A stretch of 64,000 bases of DNA from Branchiostoma belcheri. Lineage: Eukaryota > Chordata > Leptocardii > Amphioxiformes > Branchiostomatidae. A model generated the notes under the pieces. The model was given only the letters and a program-made list of their open reading frames with translations. It searched no databases and had not been told where the DNA came from. The stretch covers positions 2,147,759 to 2,211,758 of the forward strand of contig NW_017804165.1 of NCBI RefSeq assembly GCF_001625305.1, given 5' to 3'. The position numbers and the translations under genes were made by a program. Positions 53,301 through 64,000 of this stretch are shown piece after piece (the stretch's first letter is position 1; every line of letters starts with the position of its first letter).

Positions 53301-55009
53301 TTGTGTGACCCAATGACCGAATCCCCATCTTCCAAATCGTCATTATCAGGGTAATGCAGTCTATATTGAAGATATGAAAATATACATTTTTCAGCTCATT
53401 TCTCGTTTAACATATGAAACGCTCTGTGGTTAAAATAGTAAGTCATGTCTAATAAGGTTTGTGAAAAAAAGAATAACAGTCAATCCTTTGAAAGGCTGCC
53501 TCGACAAAAAGCAATATCTAAACATAACCACAACAAAACCTAGCCGTGGCGACTCTTGACTCGGGCTTACATTGCATTACCCTCAGCAAGAGTCGTGGAA
53601 AGATCCATTGGCAGAACTGCACATTTCCCGTTGGCTGCCCGATGCTCCGTTTTTGACCCGGTTTTTTGCTGTCCCGGGCTTCCCTACAATATAACTCCAC
53701 AATTGGCCGGGTTGCCGATGTTTAGATCAGCCTAAATATTCCACAGCGCGACAGAAAAGTACTAAAAATAGCTAGTCGGCACAAGGTGGCCGCCATCTTG
53801 GAAATAGTCGGGAATGTCCGCTNNNNNNNNNNNNNNNNNNNNTGTTCAAGGAGGGTCTGCATGGGGGGTCCTGGTAACGGTTAACGGTAAATTCAGCAGG
53901 TCCGATAACGCTTAACGGTAAATTCAGGACGGTCGGCAACGCTTAACGGTAAATTGACAGGCTTTTTTTCGAGCTGAACTGGATATGGTATCTCGCTTTG
54001 TGAGAAAAGGTGATCACTGACAAAATTACCTATACCTTACATGTAATGAAGAACGCATTTAAAAGGTATGTATTCCCTGTGTTTCCCACATGCCCTGGTC
54101 CCCTATATATAATGCGTCCACAAATAAAGGGGAGTCCGAGTCGACATTGGCCAAGGCTCTACCCAGTTTAGCCGTGGCGACTCTTGACTCGGGCTTACAT
54201 TGCATTACCCTCAGCAAGAGTCGTGGAAAGATCCATTGGCAGAACTGCACATTTCCCGTTGGCTGCCCGATGCTCCGTTTTTGACCCGGTTTTTTGCTGT
54301 CCCGGGCTTCCCTACAATATAACTCCACAATTGGCCGGGTTGCCGATGTTTAGATCAGCCTAAATATTCCACAGCGCGACAGAAAAGTACTAAAATAGCT
54401 AGTCGGCACAAGGTGGCCGCCATCTTGGAAATAGTCGGGAATGTCCGCTACCGCCGTCGGGAACGCTCGGTAGCGTCACGATTACCGAAGCCCGACCGAA
54501 AGCGCTCCGATCATTTCCGGAAAGCCTACCGAACGTTCCCGACGGCGGTAGCGGACATTCCCGACTATTTCCAAGATGGCGGCCACCTTGTGCCGACTAG
54601 CTATTTTAGTACTTTTCTGTCGCGCTGTGGAATATTTAGGCTGATCTAAACATCGGCAACCCGGCCAATTGTGGAGTTATATTGTAGGGAAGCCCGGGAC
54701 AGCAAAAAACCGGGTCAAAAACGGAGCATCGGGCAGCCAACGGGAAATGTGCAGTTCTGCCAATGGATCTTTCCACGACTCTTGCTGAGGGTAATGCAAT
54801 GTAAGCCCGAGTCAAGAGTCGCCACGGCTAAACAAAACCGAGGTTACCACTCTAACAAAATCATCAATGCGCTCGGACATGGTAAAACCATCACAAATTT
54901 GATCCCGGGTAAAACAGATGATATTTTGTGGCTAATAAAATGCAATATTTACCGTCTGAGAGGCTATTGTTTTGGCTTGGTCCGTTGTCACAGAAACCGT
55001 GGACGCCAT
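50323..55009 (-). CDS. C8orf74: C8orf74 homologue (uncharacterised conserved protein)
   Basis: Five exons: 55,009-54,953; 52,976-52,784; 51,754-51,530; 51,067-50,892; 50,562-50,323. They join in frame to 296 residues; the human protein has 294. Exon 2 encodes LGWQAFDPEDD, then DILLDYLYDNFMFAVGKGFP, closely like human ILLDTLYESIIFAVGKGFPW. Exon 3 has HYQLYQYVFG, like human HYKLYQYVLG. Exon 4 is a charged coiled-coil-like helix (ERRKLREAQKQSLEEEGDK). Exon 5 is LEFKLEKNK followed by a basic Ser/Pro/Lys tail ending ARGKKK. Exon 1 (MASTVSVTTDQAKTIASQT) is assigned by an ATG in a YY1-like context (AAAATGGCG), a GTAAAT donor, phase 0 and length; it is less certain than the rest. An ATG at 52,985 is a possible alternative start. 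Human expression is largely testicular, and function is unknown. Confidence 0.85.
51230..51460 (+). repeat. dispersed repeat interrupted by a LINE tail
   Basis: Flanks of the LINE tail match an uninterrupted relative at 60,025-60,235: AGGAAGTGGCCTA/AGGAAGTGACCTA, TACTTAGCATATA in both, and TTCTGTTCAGCACCATGGACAAG/TTTGTTCAGCACCATGGACAAG. This shows an older repeat into which the LINE fragment inserted. It lies in an intron of the C8orf74 homologue. Confidence 0.65.
51304..51360 (+). mobile_element. 57-bp LINE 3' tail, same family as 16.3 kb
   Basis: AGCTGGTGTGTTACGCCGAA, then AGGCGGTTATACCGGCTATA and (CAGATA)n repeat the last about 50 bp of the LINE at 16,318-16,805 without change. It is an extremely 5'-truncated insertion with a terminal microsatellite, as in CR1/L2-group LINEs. 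Confidence 0.8.
53823..53842. other. assembly gap (20 N)
   Basis: The gap begins exactly inside the left inverted arm, at the same point where the other two copies continue into ACCGCCGTCGGG. Long palindromes commonly break assemblies, so true length is unknown. Confidence 0.99.
53876..53968. repeat. three 31-bp tandem units inside the element
   Basis: AACGSTTAACGGTAAATT occurs three times at about 31-bp spacing (starts 53,876, 53,907, 53,938). Subterminal or internal short tandem repeats are common in MULE- and hAT-type elements, where they may bind transposase. Confidence 0.75.
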
Positions 55010-55265
55010 TTTGAAACACCTGGAGTTGTGACACCTGTTGACCTCTTCAAGTCTCGCGAGACTTTGAATTCAGCTATTCTGGGAATCATAAATATTTAAT
55101 TTTACAGATCATTTCATAAAGGTTGATACGGCTGAAGAAAGAACAGGGCTAATTTAGACGTAAAGCAGGAGACCGCTTGCGTGAGTCAGGGACTGAATAT
55201 CGCTCAGTTGCTGACATAGTTTTCGCATTCTTGTGGCGAGAGTTTGCGAGATTTCAAGCAACAAG
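55010..55265. promoter_or_regulatory. bidirectional promoter
   Basis: The 256 bp between two divergent start codons. Both ATGs sit in YY1-like contexts: AAAATGGCG on the minus strand at 55,009 and CAAGATGGCG on the plus strand at 55,266. The stretch is CpG-containing (CTCGCGAG near 55,055). No TATA box was seen at a convincing place. Confidence 0.55.
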
Positions 55266-58200
55266 ATGGCGCTGGTAAACCGAAAACTGAAAGTTGTGGT
55301 ATGTGACAATCATTTACTTTCTATAGTTTCGCCAGTTTCTTCATGTACCGATATTTTCGTACACTCTCGTATTATCTGACCAAGTCTAGATTGCGTCCTT
55401 ACTTGTATCATAACCGATCGCGCCCTTGATTGTTGATTTTTAATGTTATCACTGCCAACGCGTTGGTAAGCAGCAGACGACACTCAACTATGAAAATAAA
55501 TTAGTCTGTGCGATTTCTTGACGGATTCTCGCCAAAGAAGAACTAAAGTCCACCAAAGACACTGCGACGTTTGTCTATAGATGGTAGTAAAATCTTAAAT
55601 TCGACTCTGTGACTTTCTCTAACGAAAAAAGCAGACAATTTGACAAGATTTTTTATACGTTATATCATAACTGATCGCACCGCACCCTACATGTGGCGTC
55701 CGATTTGTAGGATGCTGATTTATCGTAGTACATTTATCGGGATGTCAGACGACATGGACCAGGGCTAATCAGGATAAGTCTCATTAACACCTAGGTTAAG
55801 TGCTAACCTTGAACCCTAACCCTTTGACAATTGTCAGTGGTGCAGGTCTGACTTGTCCTGATCCCAATTTGTCACCATATCACGGTTAGCATACATTTAT
55901 CAACTTTCTGAAAGTTGTGATGAAAGTTGCAGTAAACTGTTCATTTTCATTTTCCATGACAACTCCAATCTGAATTGACAACCAACCTGTTGACAACCAA
56001 CTAACATACTCTGACTAGACAAATAGAATTAATTTGACTGATATTTGTAGGCATGTTTATTGTAATACTAGACATACTTTTCTTGCCATGAAAAATGTAA
56101 AACAGTATCTTTCAGCTGCCTTCTGAAAATACGTATTTGTAATAAAAATTTGACATTGATGAGTCATATAAAGATATGAAATTTAACACTTGGAATTTCA
56201 GAAATCTAGGACCATTTCAAGCCATAAATTCACAATTCACTGGTAACCATCAGTATTCAGCTCAGCACAGCAAGTCACGTAAATTTATATGTCCTGTACA
56301 TGAATCGGTGCAGGCTAGGTACAGGTAGAGCCTGGTAGACATCAGAATTACCTGTATAGCTGTATACCTCCAAATTCACCTGCACTGAACTACATATCCA
56401 GGTTGTGTGTCAAGCCCTGCTGTCGACTTACTATGGTAACATTGATCTTGACCTTGCTTTCTTATTAAATGTAAGCTGTAAAGAGGCTGTTTGAATACCA
56501 AATGACAATGAACTTGAATAGATTCAGGGTTATGTCTCTTTTATCATAACCTTCCAGGTCATCTGTATCAGTTTCCTACATACTACTACATTGTAGTTCC
56601 CTGTTTAGCTGGCAGGGGTCACTGCTGAGCACTAGCTGGATGGTGCTGAAGAGTTAGGCGTCGATACAAGTCTTTTATTTTCCTGACCAGTCAGAGCCAA
56701 AGATCAGTTAGGCTTTTTATATAGAATCAAAATTCTGATGACAGGCTTTAGACTTGTTTAATATTATAATAACAAAAAAAGTGTTGGTATGGAGTGAATA
56801 TTTAGCAAAGTTTTTGATTGAATATTAGTGGTTGTATATGATGATGCAGTGGAGTTTACTAGTGTACCATATCAGTTATCTAAAATAATGTTAGGGCTTG
56901 AAATTCATTTTTCACCCAAATATCTATGAAAAAAATTTGGGTATACAACGTAAGATAAAGTAGAATGTCAGCAAAACCTGCCAACAGTTGCGAGCTTTGA
57001 AAATTGAAATGAATGCAAATTTGATAATTGATTTTTAACTACTCTCTGATGAAGACTTTCTAAGAAAAAGTCAAAACCTGTAAACTGTTAGTCTCAGCCA
57101 TCATCTTCTGATGAATCTTTCAACTTGACTACTACTGCAAAATCTTAATAAGTAAAAAGTAGTAAATGTAACAAAGGTTTTGTCATTTCTGATTCTAATT
57201 TATCTAAATTGTCGAGAATATACTATATACTAGTGTACAATAATACAATAGTACCTTACACAAATATTCAAGTACACTGGTAAAACCTGCAAGAAAATGC
57301 AGAGCTATATTTAGAGTGGATATATATATATCCACAGTGTTTCAAGTCCTAAGGTTGCAGAGCTCTGCATGTTGAAAGAGTTAATATCCATGAAGGATTT
57401 AGTCCAGAATTGAAGGTATCTTTGGTTCCACTTCCACTTGTGTCTACTTCATCTAAATGTCAAAAGATTTTATTCTTCTGCTCATCATACTATACATGCA
57501 TGACTCCCATTTTTGCTGCTGGCAGGCCATTATGACACAGATTGAGTGCCCACTTACTGTAAATCTTGATTTTATTTCGCAGGAAAAGTTGACTTTTGTA
57601 GTGTTTTACAGTCAATTCCTGCCGATAATCCCACGTTGTGGGGCTTGGCAGTAGGGAAGATGAAGATAAATTTGCAGATGAAACAATTCTGTACAGTTAC
57701 AACTCACAAGTAATACATGTAGTTTGGAAATACATATGGTGGAGAGGTCAATGTGTAACACAAACTCATTGCAAAAGTTTCAAGACTTGGCAGTATCTAT
57801 TTAGTTTATCATGTTTCCAACGTAGAAGATGAGATGAAGGTAAAGAAAAAACATTCAAACAATTTTTAAAGATCTACATTTAAGAACAGAGTACAGATTT
57901 GTGTTGTTAAGAACAGAGTCTCACATAATAAATCATTACTCTCTTAAAGAATTAAGGGGGCACACCCCAGTTTATTTGGCGTCTCTATTGGAGGCTGCAC
58001 ACCCTCAAATCTAGCGACCGTATCTGGCGTGGAATAATTCGGAATGAGAATAACTGTATATTGGACGAAAGGATATCTCTTCAGCTACAAGACCAGCTGA
58101 GTTTGGTTTCTTCAACCTTTTTAAGTTTGGTAAAATCAACGGAAAAAACATTTTTTTCACTCCAAAATTAATGCCCAAAATTGCGAATTTTCGCGTAGGA

Positions 58201-61200
58201 TAATCCCATAGAAAAAAATTTTCTGGCAGAAATGACTGATGCTGGCAGAAAGACCCAAGCCTTGACTATACTCGAGTAAATTATAAAGAAAATTCTAGTA
58301 CTGTAATTTTCTAAACAGTCCACGGCGCGAGGGGTTGCAAATGCACCCCTACGAGGGCGCAGAGCGAAATCTAGGTCAAACGGGCGGATTACACTTGGCG
58401 CGCAAGGATACCCGGAAGTAAGGTTCGGAGCCAAAGAAATTTTCACCCCAAAAACACCACTTCCTACACTCTTCAGCCATGTTAATGTTTAATGACATTT
58501 CGTGGCAGTTTATGAGAAATGTCACCTCAAACTTGGACCCTCAAAACCCTTTCGTCACTTTTTTACAACGGACTATCACGGACCCCGGTCGCGCAAGAAC
58601 TGGGGTGTGCACCGTTAAAGTTTCTTTTCACAAAATTACACCAACAGTATTCTGTTTATAGATATAAAAAAGGAGGTACAAAACATCTTGTTGCAAAATT
58701 GTTGTACTTTTGTACTTGTAAGTGTATGGCATATCTACCCGTTCAGGGTATGCAGCACCCAACCATGCCCACCCACTCCATTACCTTCCTAATAACCATG
58801 AGTGATGAGACCTGCCACCAAGGCTTACCTGTTATCAGCTTCTGCCAGCCAGAACCATTTATTATTGAGAGCTTTTTCCCATCAGTGAATTACTTGTACA
58901 TGCCATTAGGGCAGCAAACTTGGCTGAACCTGACACTGTGCACTTGAAAGCGTATGGGCCCTGGGGGTTGGGGATAGACCACAAACTTGGATGTCTGGGT
59001 CTTACAGAAGAGGAATAGGCATGGTTTCTTATGCAGCTTAATATATATACCTTTCAGTGAAACCGAGAGGGAGTTAATTCAAAAGAAAATTGAAAACCCA
59101 GCTGCTGTTAAAGCATAGGCATTCTTCCTGGAATCCTTGGCAGGTTCCCTTTGAATATTTTGCCAATGAAGTTTACTGAACTCATTATTTACCCCACAGA
59201 ATGTAATATCAAAACAGATTTACTGAACTGAAAAATAGTTTGAATGGAAGGATCTTGGGATTTTTTGGCCATCAGAAAGGACTTCTCCACAGACATGTGA
59301 GCGAAAGTGAAAGTAAAAGGATGAGGCTTATCAGTCTTTGTCAGTTAAAGACCTTATTAGCAAAAGAAGAAAGTTGAAGACTTAACAATTTATTGCTATG
59401 TATGGATGAATTATGGCAATTGCACAGTGTTCTCACTACGTTTCATTACTTGATTCATCTAAATTGGCCTTTACATAAACATAAGTTTCAGCCTCTCTTA
59501 CACTGTTATATTACATTTATATTTCCTTCTTAAGTATTCATTATTTTCAAGTGCGAATGAATAAATAAGATAGAAATGAACACTTCAGTTCCCTTTTTAC
59601 TTGAAAAAGACAAGAAAACATTCAAGCATATGTACTTAGGTAGGGAGAAAAAGAGAAAAGAATGGGGCTTCCTATCAACATTAATGCTTCATGAATAAAG
59701 AAGTAAAAACATACGTAATGAATGTAGTTTCAATCGCCTATTTATAGGATATAAATCCAGACTAACTTACACTAAGTTACAGACATTGACAACTGCACCA
59801 AAACCTTTGAATTGACATTGCTACATTGCAGAGGATTGTGTTGATGCCATCCGAGGCAGAATAAGACAGATTAGGTCTCTGGAAAAGAAGCTCTTATCTC
59901 CTGCAAGCCTCTCATCTTTATTAGAGCTTTGAGACTGTCAGAATAATGGATTACCCCTTACACATTGCCTCAGACATGGATTAAGTCGAGCATGTCCAGA
60001 CTACACATCTAGAAGGAGGTTATAACCTTCTTGCATCTAGTAACTGCTACATGCATATCCAGGAAGTGACCTAGACAAGATTGATACTTAGCATATAGAA
60101 ACAGCATCTGCGATTCAACAAGCACAACTGGCATTTTGTTCAGCACCATGGACAAGACCTGACTCATATGTTTCACAGCTGGTGTGCAGTGCCTTTGGGC
60201 TTTTAAGGAAGGTGCAAATTTGAGGTTGGTCAAAAGACATTATGTCCTTACCATTTGTTTATAAGTTTTAGTTATAGTAGACAATAATCTGTTGGTCAAA
60301 GTTGCTGGGTTTATTTTTCTATGAGGATTATCAAAACTGAAGAAAACCATGTATCCCTGCTACACAAGGTAAGATTGTATAACAGGCTGCTATCAGGTGG
60401 TGCTGGCAGTAAGGGATTATTTGATAGTCACCAGCAGCTGCTGTGAAAAAAAGGGAGGAGGTACAATGCCCCAGGGGGCACCATTAGTCATTGTCTGGTG
60501 AATATGGCAGGACAGCTCTCTGGAGAGTTGTCAGGCTCAGTTCTTTCAGAGAGAGTCTGGTCCTGACACTTGTTGTTCTGGCTACAGTAGTAGTGTCCGT
60601 TTGATGCCACTCCATGGTGTTGACTAGTAAAAGGGTTGCTTGATCCTTAGAGGAGACCATCTGTTTTCTGGACTCAAATGGCTGTATGGAGTTTTAAAGC
60701 CTTTTAACATCTGGTGAATGTTCATATTTTTTGGTGCAGGTGATAGGAAAAAGGCAAACCTCATCTCCCCAGGAACATTTTTCTAAATAACTGTTGCTCT
60801 TGATCCAGAATATTCAACACTACGAGATCTACCAGACTTATACAATACTACTGGTCGTATTACATATATCACATCTAATTTCTACAGAGACGAGCACTAT
60901 AAATGATTATTTTAATGTCCTGTATGTACGTAATAGCTTTATCTATGTATAGGGCAGTAATTGTGCCCTATTGTTTCAAACAATAAAGATAATGGTGTAT
61001 TTGCGTGTGGTTGCTATGTCAACTGAAAGGGTGTTGCCCAAATATTTACCTCCCACTTCAAGGGTCATTAAGCTGTTTGTCCCACATAGTGTAGTCTTGT
61101 CTTGGTGTGTCGAAGGGTGTTTCCACATGACTTCTTTATTTGTACATGTATGCCAGTAGTGGAGTATATGTCAGAACACTACAGATACAGGTAAGTCTCA

Positions 61201-63754
61201 GAGTCAGTACTGTATGACAATTATGACATACGGAGATGTTGTATAGTTACTAATATAAAAGCAACGAGGACAAGATTATAGCCATGTACATGTCATAGTA
61301 ACTGAGATATCACTTTAAGTAATTCAGCATTGCAAACTGGAGTTGATAACACTGAAATCAAGCTTGATTAGAACAATTCTTCATATCACATTAGGCACAA
61401 CATTAGAATCAATTTTATACTCATAGAATGGAATGCTCATGATAAATACTGACAAGGCCATTTCTATGCCTATATGATATGACTGGTGGATGCACTTTCA
61501 CCTCTTGAGACATCTACAATATACCATAAACTCTGAGTTAACATTTGCTAGATAGAAATATTTTTGGTTTAACTGTCTCTTTTTCCTGTGGACAAAAGTA
61601 GTTAAATCAACCTTTGGGAGCACACATTTTAGTTGTGCAGAGTGAGTTTATAACAGTACTGCTGCATATCTCCCAGTGTCCATGCCTTGCCGATGAATGG
61701 GTGTGAAGCAGTGGAGTTTATTTGTTATGAAGGTGGCACCTAGGTGTTCTTTGTGCACAGTGAGGATAGCTTTCACCTCTCCCCAGTGTGATTGACCCCA
61801 TGTCCTCACGTCTTACAATTGTGGTCATAACAGACCGGTGTCGTTGTACATTGTTGTGTTTCACCGTCACCTTATACTGTAGCCGCCCCGTCATTGCACC
61901 ATCTGCCTACGTCCCATGAAGCATTACCACATTTCTATTGGCCCCATTCATTACATGGCAGATTGATTATCCATGAAGGCATGGTGAGGTATGCTAACTC
62001 TATTTTCTTGACTAGCCTGCTACTGTATATTCTTCTTTATCAACCAGGGAATACATCTGCCACTTTTCAGATTAATATGAAGTAAATTTGATAATAGCAA
62101 TTTGAAAGAAGATGCTATTTCATTTAAGGTTGAACACTGAACAGTCTGTATACATGTATTGTATTGCCATTTTACATTGGGCAGTTGCAAGTCCCCTTGT
62201 ATTTGGAGGTTCTGAATCCCTAATTTACTTGATATTGAATCCTGCAGGTGGTTGCTTACTGAAAGTAACTGAGTGTAAAACTGAATATCATGCTGCAGAT
62301 GACACAAATGTAGCGAGAGCCGATAGCTCATTTGTAACCAAAGCTCCTCACGCTCCTAATGGAGCTCTATTCCCACTTCTCCTGATTAGATTTCTGTAAG
62401 ATGTAGCCATCAGCCGGGCTTGTGGGCCTTAACCTGTACTAGTAGTAATCAGACTGAAAGGATTGGACCTCTTGGATGGACTATATGTGTTCTGAACCTG
62501 TGGGCCTAACAAGGTTTTGAACCAAATGGATCATTATTTCCCACTTAACCAAATCAACTTTCTTGAAAATGAGATTGAAACATGATGATCCTCTGCAAAT
62601 GAGGTTCTGTGGGAATCAGTCATCATGCCAGTGGCATATCGTGGAGTGTGTGGGAGTGTGTGGGTGTACGTGCCGTATATGGGAGATATATGGTAGAGAT
62701 AAAGATGTTTTTGTCATGGTGGTATGTCAAAATTGATGGTATTAGAGATAGATGCACAGTGGAAGCTTAGTTTTACTTGATTATGTGAGAGAGACAATGG
62801 CATTGATTTTCAGTATGTTACTAGTAATTAATGATACCAGTGTGTTACACGTTGATGCAGACTCTAGCCACTTATTCCATTTGGTGATTTCCAGCAGGTC
62901 TGAAATTTGAGGTCTTTTACTCTACCCTCAACTTTACCCCATAGTACTGATTCCAGAAGTAGAATTTTGTTTGAAATAAAACTGTTAATGATTCTTACAG
63001 TCTATTATTAATCATTTCAGCCAGCTTGTGTTACACATCAATTGATTTTTATGTCCTAATTCCAGCCAGGCTTTCAATTTTACAATTACTTTAAATTTAT
63101 TAATGCTTGTTTACGATAGGACTGACACATTTGACGCTACATGGCACAAACAATGTTATTCTAAAATATCCCGTCTGTATAACTCCTCAAACAACATTAT
63201 CCGATCTGTTCTCCAATCTGATGTAATATTCCGCAGCAGATTCTTCTGCAATATCTGGGCCTGTCCGTACTTATAGACATATTTTTACTACAGTAATTGT
63301 TATTATGTGTATTTTTATCTGTATGTTTTATATGGGCAAGTCATGCCTAAAATAAAGAAAGATTAAATTTTTTGCATGACATCTTTCATCATTTTTTAAG
63401 ACATGTACACTCAGGTGTTTACAAGACATGCCACTGTACTTCTATTATTATATAAACCATCTTCAGTAATCTCACTAATATTTTAAAAGCCTGGTCTGTA
63501 AATTTACATTAATCTGGTTTGCCTGACACAAATCCCTGAAGAATAGATTAGTTCTGTGTAGTATGTATTGTGCCAGTCCATGTTTACACAGCCAAGGTCA
63601 TGTACACTTTACACTCACAAAGAACTTCCTTCTCAGGAAGCAACCTTGTCGATTTGTCAGTGTAACCAGCAAGACATGAGAGCTGACGGCTTTTTTCTCC
63701 CTACAGTACAGAAAAGCAAGGACACTTAACTATTGTAGAAATGATGGTGTTCAG
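55266..63754 (+). CDS. unidentified gene, first exon and one candidate second exon (partial)
   Basis: Exon 1, 55,266-55,298, encodes MALVNRKLKVV and ends GTG|GTATGT, with its ATG in the strong context CAAGATGGCG. A candidate exon 2 at 63,707-63,754 has a good pyrimidine tract (CTTTTTTCTCCCTACAG), a 48-bp phase-0 open stretch (YRKARTLNYCRNDGVQ) and a GTTAGG donor. The intron would be 8.4 kb. The gene would continue beyond the window. I do not recognise the product. Exon 1 is fairly likely; exon 2 is tentative. Confidence 0.35.
55299..57955. other. no exon seen (probable large intron)
   Basis: AT-rich sequence with no splice-supported coding exon. Includes a short (TATA)n stretch near 57,320 and no recognised repeats. 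Confidence 0.4.
57956..58614. mobile_element. TTAA-flanked inverted-repeat element, 659 bp (piggyBac-like MITE)
   Basis: The left end GGGGGCACACCCCAGTT and the reverse complement of the right end CGGTGCACACCCCAGTT match at 15 of 17 positions. TTAA flanks both ends (57,952-57,955 and 58,615-58,618), the target of piggyBac-type elements. The interior is CpG-rich in its middle (for example GGCGCGCAAGG) and non-coding; minus-strand frames there show no domain. The ends do not start with the usual CCC of piggyBac, so the superfamily is inferred from TTAA only. Confidence 0.75.
58615..63706. other. no exon seen (probable intron or intergenic)
   Basis: No convincing coding exon or RNA gene was seen. 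It contains the dispersed repeat at 60,025-60,235. Open frames such as 58,519-58,947 on + lack domains and run through the end of the TTAA element. Confidence 0.4.
60025..60235 (+). repeat. dispersed repeat, uninterrupted copy
   Basis: Counterpart of the sequence flanking the LINE tail at 51.2-51.5 kb, sharing TTAGCATATA and CAGCACCATGGACAAG in the same order. The family is not recognised. The two copies differ by many substitutions. Confidence 0.6.
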
Positions 63755-64000
63755 GTTAGGGTTGGTAAAAAAAATGCATGAAAGAAATCAATTTATGATG
63801 GTTACTGTAACTAAATAGTTCTCATTTTGTTCGTTGTATTTCAAGATGGAAAAAAATTTAGAATTGAGCATGCCTTCCATTATACCACATGTAACTAGAG
63901 AAAGCAATGTCAGAGATTATTCTTAGTAATGTATCATAATTACTTTGTTTTGCATACGGGCACAGGATTCACTGGATAAGTGTCCACCCATGACCCCTCT

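Larger units (their letters stand above)
53541..54830. mobile_element. long inverted-repeat element, 9-bp target duplication (MULE-like), with gap
   Basis: Identical 9-bp repeats AACAAAACC at 53,532-53,540 and 54,831-54,839 bracket the whole segment. The left terminus (53,541-53,822) and right terminus (54,526-54,830) are inverted copies starting TAGCCGTGGCGACTCTTGAC. A further copy in left orientation lies inside at 54,169-54,473, giving a 305-bp-armed hairpin with a 52-bp loop. Copies differ by about one base, so insertion is recent. Long terminal inverted repeats plus a 9-bp duplication suggest a non-autonomous Mutator-like element. The open frames starting MELYCREARDSK in the arms are repeat-derived, not genes. 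It lies in intron 1 of the C8orf74 homologue. Confidence 0.8.

Noticed and set aside
53518-55099. Three proteins starting MELYCREARDSK
   Set aside because: All three are the same inverted-arm sequence of the long-inverted-repeat element; they end differently and lack any domain.
58168-58947. Coding exons of the 55.3-kb gene
   Set aside because: The open frames cross the TTAA-flanked element and have no splice sites or domains.

Overview
The window is eukaryotic nuclear DNA, best explained as a cephalochordate (amphioxus, Branchiostoma-like) genome. Genes are split into many small exons with GT-AG introns. The recognisable proteins have chordate-type architectures: MDC1, acyl-protein thioesterase, a C8orf74 homologue and a GnRH/corazonin-type receptor. 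The introns hold tRNA-derived SINEs, truncated LINEs, many small inverted-repeat elements and an ISL2EU-type DNA transposon. Species assignment is inference. No run of prokaryote-type genes is present.

Layout. 1-13.9 kb: no convincing gene; old tandem and dispersed repeats lie between 2 and 8 kb. 14.0-18.9 kb (+): five-exon seven-transmembrane receptor of the GnRH/adipokinetic-hormone/corazonin class. 20.2-37.05 kb (-): complete MDC1 orthologue, 23 coding exons, 1,565 residues, with N-terminal FHA, about 14 TQx[F/Y] repeats, a large basic exon with AT-hook-like motifs and C-terminal tandem BRCT domains. One MDC1 intron carries a 5.2-kb ISL2EU transposon (28,530-33,766) encoding a THAP-DDE transposase on + and a spliced SAP-SWIM-YqaJ nuclease on -. 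39.7-48.8 kb (-): acyl-protein thioesterase (LYPLA1/2-like), seven exons, one with an apparent GC donor. 50.3-55.0 kb (-): C8orf74 homologue, five exons; its first intron holds a long inverted-repeat element with a 9-bp target duplication and an assembly gap. 55.27 kb (+): probable start of a divergent gene sharing a 256-bp promoter with the C8orf74 homologue; one candidate second exon lies at 63.7 kb.

The genes do not form a pathway. MDC1 is the central adaptor of the gamma-H2AX DNA-damage response; the thioesterase depalmitoylates proteins; the receptor is neuroendocrine. The most informative content is the reconstructed MDC1 gene, which keeps the N-terminal TQAIDWD motif, the RNF8-type TQxF/Y sites and the gamma-H2AX-binding BRCT motifs, and the transposon with its nuclease partner.

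Exon boundaries were assigned by hand from splice signals and checked by phase: all exon lengths sum in frame for MDC1, the receptor, the thioesterase and the C8orf74 homologue. No database search was run.
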